NCBI GenBank assembly: GCA_900755095.1
Contig: CAAEFE010000089.1
Span: forward strand, 1-28,758
DNA length: 28,758 nt
Direction of reading: 5' to 3'
From: an uncultured Bacteroides sp.
GTDB taxonomy: Bacteria > Bacteroidota > Bacteroidia > Bacteroidales > Bacteroidaceae
The stretch's first letter is position 1; every line of letters starts with the position of its first letter. The position numbers and the translations under genes are program-made. The notes under the pieces were generated by a model, which was given only the letters and a program-made list of their open reading frames with translations, was not told the origin of the DNA and did no database searches. This document shows, piece by piece, positions 23,653 through 28,758 of this stretch.

Positions 23653-25455
23653 TTATTTTTTCCATAATACATTATTCATAACCACCTTGGCCGGATTACC
23701 GGAAACAAGAGCATGGGCGGGTACATTACCATAAACCACAGAATGCGCCCCAATTATTGCACCGTCTCCAATTTTTGCCCCTGGCATAATAGTACAACTT
23801 TCGCAAAGCCATACCTTGTCACCTATAATAACAGGCGCTGAATCTTTATATCCTGTGATATTGATATAATGCCCACCATTATTGTCACGTATGGTAATAT
23901 TACGTCCAAACCCTACATCCTTGCCAATCTCAATCTTGTTAGCACAGACAATCACTGTGTTAAGGTTTGAAACGAGCCCACCTTTGAAAGTAAATTCACC
24001 ACCGGAAAAAACTTCAATGTCTGCTCCATAGGAAATAGAGACATCTCCAAGCACTTTAAGCGTACCGCCTTTATCAACAAGCATACGTGTTTCAAGCTTA
24101 GAATCTCTATATCTCTTACATCCGAAATTGATACGCCCTTCCTTAATAATCTTAGCTCCATTAGCAAACTGTACAAAAGAATATGGATAAAAAAGTATAA
24201 ACTTATTTTGCAATATTTCTTTAAGAGTATTATACTTCAGCGTACGAAAGATAGAGAACGGACGACATTGTGTAGCACATAGCAAATGTTTTACAGAAGA
24301 TAAAATTCGTTTTAATTGTTGTTTTTTTGACACAGGATAGCCGTAAAAACCATATTTCTTAGCCACCTCACAAAATGACATCTTATCCATATCCTCAAAA
24401 AGACTTTTACGATCAACTGTCGGAAGTGCAATCGATTCATACAAGCTTACATTACCAGGAATGATTGTTTCAAAAGGTACCTCAACATAATTAAGTCTAG
24501 CCTTCACTCGCTCAAAAAATTCTTTACCTTTTTCTGAATTTATCATACCTAAAGATGTACCTATATCTTTATCTTTTAATTTATCCTGTTTGACAGATTC
24601 AATACCCCAGAAATCCGCAATAGTAATATCTGCCATACGAGGAAAACCCTTGAATTTACAATCATAGCAAGAAGGGCGACTTAGAGCACAAGTAATAAAA
24701 CTTCCAATTTGAGCAAGTTGCTTATTTTTTGTTTCATAAAGATGCTTCCCGTCCTCCAAAATGACCTTTTGAGTAAGATTACGCCAACCGTATTCTTTTG
24801 ATTTCGCCTTTGCATATACAACTTTTGATTCATAACGTTCATCGAATGTATCAAGATATTTGCGCCATGCCTTCGGCGAATCAATAGCACGGCAAATAAA
24901 GTCTACAATAATAAGATTTTCATAGTCTTTACGGAGAAAAGCTCTCATAGCCGCCATCTGACAAGGACATCCACAGACAAGAACTTTCTCACCAGATTTA
25001 AGATATTCACGTACTTGCTTATAGAAACCTTCACAGTTACTTTGCAAATATTTACTGCTGCGTAACTTAAGCAAATCGCACTTATCATCCGAGATATATT
25101 GGCGTACAGAGAAATCATCATTAAAAATAGCCCCACCTACGAATCCATTGTCTTTATACATAATATCAGCCAAGGCAGAAAAAAGTCCCCCAGAGGTGGA
25201 ATCGAATACAACCTCTATATTTTTATGTTCGGCAGCATAACAAATAGGCTTCTCAAAATCATTCTTTTTCAGTACATCAATATTTATAATTGGACACACC
25301 TTTTCGCAAAGGCCACAATCAATACACTTGTCCTTATCAACTACAGGATACCAAAATCCTTCAATATCAGTTTGGAAAGTGATCGCCTCATGAGTACAAA
25401 CATCTCCGCAAGCATTGCAACCACAACATTCACTCTTATCTACAATTTGAATCAT
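23653..25455 (-). CDS. Fusion: 4Fe-4S / F420-hydrogenase-beta-like protein plus left-handed beta-helix acyltransferase
   Basis: The ATG at 25455 gives 600 residues (an in-frame TTG 6 nt earlier is less likely). The first 60 residues hold two ferredoxin motifs, CCGCNACGDVC and CIDCGLCEKVC. Residues to about 370 match the coenzyme F420 hydrogenase/dehydrogenase beta-subunit family (STSGGLFSALA, VLVCGCPCQMAAMRAF, ADITIADFWG, GTSLGMINS). After a linker, the last 170 or so residues are a hexapeptide-repeat acyltransferase domain (VSISYGADIEV, IEIGKDVGFGRN, VIIGDKVWLCESCTIMPGAKIGDGAIIGAHSVV, SGNPAKVV). The two halves are usually separate proteins in capsule loci. A modest biochemical proposal: redox chemistry plus O-acylation of a sugar. 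Bacteroides does not make F420, so flavin is more likely. Confidence 0.85.
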   Translation of the reverse strand: MIQIVDKSECCGCNACGDVCTHEAITFQTDIEGFWYPVVDKDKCIDCGLCEKVCPIINIDVLKKNDFEKPICYAAEHKNIEVVFDSTSGGLFSALADIMYKDNGFVGGAIFNDDFSVRQYISDDKCDLLKLRSSKYLQSNCEGFYKQVREYLKSGEKVLVCGCPCQMAAMRAFLRKDYENLIIVDFICRAIDSPKAWRKYLDTFDERYESKVVYAKAKSKEYGWRNLTQKVILEDGKHLYETKNKQLAQIGSFITCALSRPSCYDCKFKGFPRMADITIADFWGIESVKQDKLKDKDIGTSLGMINSEKGKEFFERVKARLNYVEVPFETIIPGNVSLYESIALPTVDRKSLFEDMDKMSFCEVAKKYGFYGYPVSKKQQLKRILSSVKHLLCATQCRPFSIFRTLKYNTLKEILQNKFILFYPYSFVQFANGAKIIKEGRINFGCKRYRDSKLETRMLVDKGGTLKVLGDVSISYGADIEVFSGGEFTFKGGLVSNLNTVIVCANKIEIGKDVGFGRNITIRDNNGGHYINITGYKDSAPVIIGDKVWLCESCTIMPGAKIGDGAIIGAHSVVYGNVPAHALVSGNPAKVVMNNVLWKK

Positions 25456-25516
25456 ATACAATCTTTATCGAACAAATAAATATCTGAAAAAATATATACT
25501 ATACCCCAATATATAT

Positions 25517-26929
25517 TTAGTATGCATTTTTTTCCCCCACAATCACATTCGCCACAGTCTTATAAATGATATATATGTCAAGCAACATTGTCCAATGCTC
25601 CATATACCAAATATCAGCCTTAACACGTTCCTCCATCTGTGAAAGTTCCCTCGTTTCACCACGAAAACCATGCGTTTGAGCCCAACCGGTCACTCCAGGT
25701 TTTATAAAGTGCCGTACCATATATTTATCAATCAAACGGGCATAAGTCTCCGTATGAGCCAACATGTGAGGACGGGGACCAACTATCGACATATCACCTT
25801 TAAAGACATTGATAAACTGGGGAAGTTCATCAATATTGGAACGACGGAGGAAATCGCCAAAACGAGTTTTTCGGGGATCATCAGCCGTAGCCTGTTTGCT
25901 GTCAGCTTCATCATTCACTTTCATCGAACGGAATTTGTAACACACAAAATCCACACCATTCAAACCCGTACGCATTTGTTTAAAGAATACAGGACCGGGA
26001 GAAGTTAATTTTATAATACTGCCAACTATGAAATAAACCAAAGGAAAGATTGTTACCAGAAAAAGACCGGAAAAAACAACATCAAATATCCGCTTCAATA
26101 TCCGATTTTCCATTTTACCCAAAGGCTCATAACGCAAATTCAAAATAGGCATATTGCCAACCATACTGTGCCAGATACGACGAGGAAAACCTTCGCAAAC
26201 ATTAGGAACACCATGAAAGTAAAACAGATGGTTTTCACAATGATTCATAATAGAAAGATTATAACGTCCCTCCTCCATCGACAGAGAACAAAAGACATGC
26301 TTGATTCCTGGGTGGGCGGACATAAAATCTGAAAAATCGTCGGGATTACCTAGATAGGAACATTGGGAGGAAAAGCCTTCATTCGGTTTTATATCAAAAT
26401 ACCCCACAACCTCATATAGGGAAGAGGCTAAAGAACTCTCCATCTCCTTATACAACACCTGCATATTATTGCCTCCACCTATAAAAACAGCATAACGTCT
26501 ATGCTTGCCCTTAGCACAATAGACTATCAGGAAATGGCGAATAATAATGCGATAAATACTTAAGATGACAAAGAGGAAAGAAAAATAAGCGACAAAAAAA
26601 AGAGGAGAATAGATAGAGATTCCACTAAAGGTCATGATACATGCCCAAAAGATGGAAAAAGCTATAATATTCTTCAACACGCGCAATACAAGTTGATCGG
26701 GGCGAATTCCCCGACTGTCCCAAACCCTCCCACGGGAGCCCGAACAAGCCAGATAACAGAGACTTAATGAAGTCATCATCCATGAAACCCTACAAGAAAA
26801 AGGTAAAGAGACAAATACTTCTTCCCAAAAGAAAAGGAGAAAGAACAATACCAGATTCAGAATGATCAGATCTCCCAGAACTGCTATAAATTCTATAAAT
26901 TTATTGATTTGACTGGTGGTTGATACCAT
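25517..26929 (-). CDS. Initiating undecaprenyl-phosphate sugar phosphotransferase (WcaJ/WbaP-like)
   Basis: The product has 470 residues. Four or five hydrophobic segments in the first 130 residues and a Rossmann-like middle part (YAVFIGGGNNMQVLYKEM) lead to the catalytic bacterial sugar transferase domain, from MENRILKRIFDVVFSGLFLV. Catalytic landmarks: KQMRTGLNGVDFVCYKFRSM, RRSNIDELPQFINVFKGDMSIVGPRPH, and the C-terminal KPGVTGWAQTHGFRGET. It moves a sugar-1-phosphate, often glucose or galactose, from UDP-sugar to undecaprenyl phosphate to begin the repeat unit. The first sugar is not determined by sequence. The gene follows wzz after 19 nt. Confidence 0.92.
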   Translation of the reverse strand: MVSTTSQINKFIEFIAVLGDLIILNLVLFFLLFFWEEVFVSLPFSCRVSWMMTSLSLCYLACSGSRGRVWDSRGIRPDQLVLRVLKNIIAFSIFWACIMTFSGISIYSPLFFVAYFSFLFVILSIYRIIIRHFLIVYCAKGKHRRYAVFIGGGNNMQVLYKEMESSLASSLYEVVGYFDIKPNEGFSSQCSYLGNPDDFSDFMSAHPGIKHVFCSLSMEEGRYNLSIMNHCENHLFYFHGVPNVCEGFPRRIWHSMVGNMPILNLRYEPLGKMENRILKRIFDVVFSGLFLVTIFPLVYFIVGSIIKLTSPGPVFFKQMRTGLNGVDFVCYKFRSMKVNDEADSKQATADDPRKTRFGDFLRRSNIDELPQFINVFKGDMSIVGPRPHMLAHTETYARLIDKYMVRHFIKPGVTGWAQTHGFRGETRELSQMEERVKADIWYMEHWTMLLDIYIIYKTVANVIVGEKNAY

Positions 26930-26948
26930 ATCACATTAAAAATTGATT

Positions 26949-28082
26949 TTAGGCACATACTTCTTTGAACTTATTCAGAAAATCTTTCCCGAATAAATTC
27001 CAAAAGATAACAATACAAACTGATAGGAAAATAAAAGCTAAAACATATACCTTTCTACTGATTCCCGAAGGTTCCAAAGGGACAACAGCAGGTTCTACAA
27101 CAGCAAACACTGGCTTCTCTTCCTGAACTTTAGCTCTGGCAACCTGAAGCTGACTGGCAACCTGACTGTATACCTGGTAAGCAAGGCTCATATCATTCTG
27201 CAAACGTTCCTGCTCGGCACGAACACTCTGCAAAATGATATTATCATGAGAATCCAGATAGTCTGCGTATTTCTTCTGAGCAGCATAATACTCTTGCTGA
27301 CGTTCTTTGAAAAGTTTCTCCAAATAGATACAATCCTCTTTTGCCTTGAAGGTACGGTAGTCTATTATATATTCCTGCAGTTTCTTCACTACGGAATCGG
27401 CTACGACTGCAGCAACCTTAGGATCCTGAAAAGTCACAGAAATAGAAGTCATTGAGGTTTTCTTGTCCACAGAGGCAGCTATCATTTTCTTTAGAGCCGC
27501 AATTTTCCTCGAATCTTTCTTTGAAAGCTCAATTGCGCCCTGACTTGTTTTATCAAAAGAGGCAATTTCATCTTCCTCTGTAAACAAGGACTTTACTCCA
27601 CCAATTACCATACCGGGAAACCCGATTACATAACTCCACCAAGGAGATGTTTCTTCATCTAAATAAGTATTCAATGTCATGACTTCATTCTTTGTTACCG
27701 GTATATCCATTGCGGAAAGCTCCAACAAAAAAGGAGTAGAAGAAACAATATCAGCAGATAAAGAAGCATTCAAAGCATCAGTACCATCTCCCATAGTCAC
27801 TCCACTTCCTAAAAAGGAAGCGGCCAAACCAGATAAATTACCACCTTTATTATTACCCATCTCCGGAGAAAGGGTTACTTCAACCGTGTACTGCTTAGGA
27901 ATACTTATTGCAACAATAATTCCAATTACTAAACCGATGCCAGCAGCTTTATAGATCTGCTTACGAATACCTATAAGCTTACGAAGAATAGCCATCAAAT
28001 CAATTTCCGCCTTTTCATCTGTATGATTATTCAGTTTTTGTTTTATATCTTTTTCAGATTCTTGTTCTATCAAAGTAGTCAT
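26949..28082 (-). CDS. Wzz-type chain-length determinant protein
   Basis: The product has 377 residues. A Wzz domain begins at about residue 25 (EIDLMAILRKL), with the first membrane helix at about 43-61 and a second near the C-terminus, about 346-365 (VYVLAFIFLSVCIVIFW). The long periplasmic part is rich in helices and coiled coil (CIYLEKLFKERQQEYYAAQKKYADYL, AEQERLQNDM). The proline-rich end EPAVVPLEPSGISRK before the last helix is typical. No Walker motif or tyrosine-kinase domain is fused. It should set polymer length together with the polymerase and the SLBB export protein, whose gene ends 12 nt upstream. Confidence 0.92.
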   Translation of the reverse strand: MTTLIEQESEKDIKQKLNNHTDEKAEIDLMAILRKLIGIRKQIYKAAGIGLVIGIIVAISIPKQYTVEVTLSPEMGNNKGGNLSGLAASFLGSGVTMGDGTDALNASLSADIVSSTPFLLELSAMDIPVTKNEVMTLNTYLDEETSPWWSYVIGFPGMVIGGVKSLFTEEDEIASFDKTSQGAIELSKKDSRKIAALKKMIAASVDKKTSMTSISVTFQDPKVAAVVADSVVKKLQEYIIDYRTFKAKEDCIYLEKLFKERQQEYYAAQKKYADYLDSHDNIILQSVRAEQERLQNDMSLAYQVYSQVASQLQVARAKVQEEKPVFAVVEPAVVPLEPSGISRKVYVLAFIFLSVCIVIFWNLFGKDFLNKFKEVCA

Positions 28083-28094
28083 AAAAGGAATTCG

Positions 28095-28758
28095 TTATTT
28101 CTTTATTAAGTTAGCAATAGAAGCAACCATCATTCCCAATGTGCTGAATGTAGTAGCGTACCCTAAAATATTACTCATATTAGTCCTTTTCTTAGCCTTA
28201 CTAGGCACAATTATCTCACACCCAGGCTCAATCTGTTTCTTACCACTACCTTTCACTTTAGTCACTTGGCCATTCATGTATACGATAAATTTCTTACTCT
28301 TCTTCGCATTTTCAGAATAACCACCGGCTTGATTCAGATAATAGTCTATATTCTTTCCTTCCATATAAGAAACAGTATTCGGAACCATTACGGCACCATT
28401 GATTGTAACCGTATTATTATTTTTCGGAATAGAAATCACATCACCTTCACGCAAGACAATATCTGCTGTACTTCCAGGATTCGCTAATGCTTTCTCCAAG
28501 TCAATACCAACACTAAAGGTATCTTCCACACGAACACCCAAAGAGTCCATCATAGCCTCACCCAACTGCCTGCTCATCAAGCGGATCACATCACTCATGC
28601 GTTTCTTTTCACTTGCATTGGCTACACGGGTTAACTTTGCACCACGTAAGTAGGCATAATTCGTTGCACCTCCAGCTTTATTGATCAAGTCCGAAAGACG
28701 TTCTTCACGACTGGTCATTGCATAAGAGCCTCCGAACAGTATTTCACCTTCAACAACC
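28095..28758 (-). CDS. SLBB-domain polysaccharide export protein (Wza-like), 5' end beyond window
   Basis: The frame is open to the right edge. The visible part reads VVEGEILFGGSYAMTSREERLSDLINKAGG; an internal ATG at 28718 is not the true start, since the SLBB domain runs through it. At least two SLBB units are present (...VVEGEILFGGSYAM..., and VTINGAVMVPNTVSYMEGKNIDYYLNQAGGYSENAKKSK). The C-terminus is IIVPSKAKKRTNMSNILGYATTFSTLGMMVASIANLIKK, with a hydrophobic segment near the end. Wza-like proteins form the outer-membrane export channel. About 221 codons lie in the window; the rest is missing. Confidence 0.88.
   Translation of the reverse strand, partial: VVEGEILFGGSYAMTSREERLSDLINKAGGATNYAYLRGAKLTRVANASEKKRMSDVIRLMSRQLGEAMMDSLGVRVEDTFSVGIDLEKALANPGSTADIVLREGDVISIPKNNNTVTINGAVMVPNTVSYMEGKNIDYYLNQAGGYSENAKKSKKFIVYMNGQVTKVKGSGKKQIEPGCEIIVPSKAKKRTNMSNILGYATTFSTLGMMVASIANLIKK

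Noticed and set aside
25099..25479. 126-codon frame on the plus strand
   Set aside because: Antisense to the well-supported iron-sulphur/acyltransferase fusion gene; no domain or ribosome-binding signal.

Overview
The window looks like a chromosomal segment of a Bacteroides-type gut bacterium (order Bacteroidales). Evidence: promoters of the Bacteroides form (TTTG, about 19 nt, TAnnTTTG) are readable in front of a tRNA-Ser and a corA-like gene. The proteins (MutS2, CorA, single-chain SdaA, PepSY-like periplasmic proteins, Wza/Wzz/Wzx/Wzy exopolysaccharide machinery) also fit. The species cannot be fixed from the sequence alone.

Left part (1-5081): a truncated tRNA-Ser reading leftward, then three housekeeping genes reading rightward: mutS2 (endonuclease MutS2 with an Smr domain), a CorA-family Mg2+ channel and sdaA (iron-sulphur L-serine dehydratase). 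A strong hairpin ends sdaA and probably also the opposing pair of small exported PepSY-like proteins (5094-6082, minus strand).

Middle (6083-6848): no credible protein gene. It holds two diverged tandem copies, offset by about 192 nt, of a structured element. Paired positions are conserved, with one compensatory change, while linkers differ. Neither strand offers a plausible reading frame here. This is the best candidate for an undescribed RNA element.

Right part (6849-28758): one long exopolysaccharide or capsule locus, entirely on the minus strand and reading right to left. In transcription order: SLBB/Wza export protein (cut by the window end), Wzz chain-length regulator, initiating sugar-1-phosphate transferase, a fusion of an F420-hydrogenase-beta-like iron-sulphur protein with a left-handed-beta-helix acyltransferase, acyl carrier protein 1, an amino-acid-type adenylation enzyme, a GNAT acyltransferase, acyl carrier protein 2, a KASIII-like ketosynthase, Wzx flippase, an aldo/keto reductase, an SGNH-like membrane protein lacking the usual catalytic residues, a polysaccharide pyruvyl transferase, a Wzy-like polymerase, three GT4 glycosyltransferases, an acyltransferase-3 membrane protein, a radical SAM protein and a fourth GT4.

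Working model (inference): the initiating transferase starts the repeat unit on undecaprenyl phosphate and the GT4 enzymes extend it. The pyruvyl transferase, the acyltransferases and the carrier-protein cassette decorate it. Wzx flips it, Wzy polymerises it under Wzz control, and the SLBB protein exports it. The adenylation/carrier protein/GNAT/carrier protein/ketosynthase block suggests an unusual aminoacyl or short acyl substituent and is the most interesting protein-coding system here. No UpxY/UpxZ-type regulator and no invertible promoter are visible; the start of the locus lies beyond the right edge.
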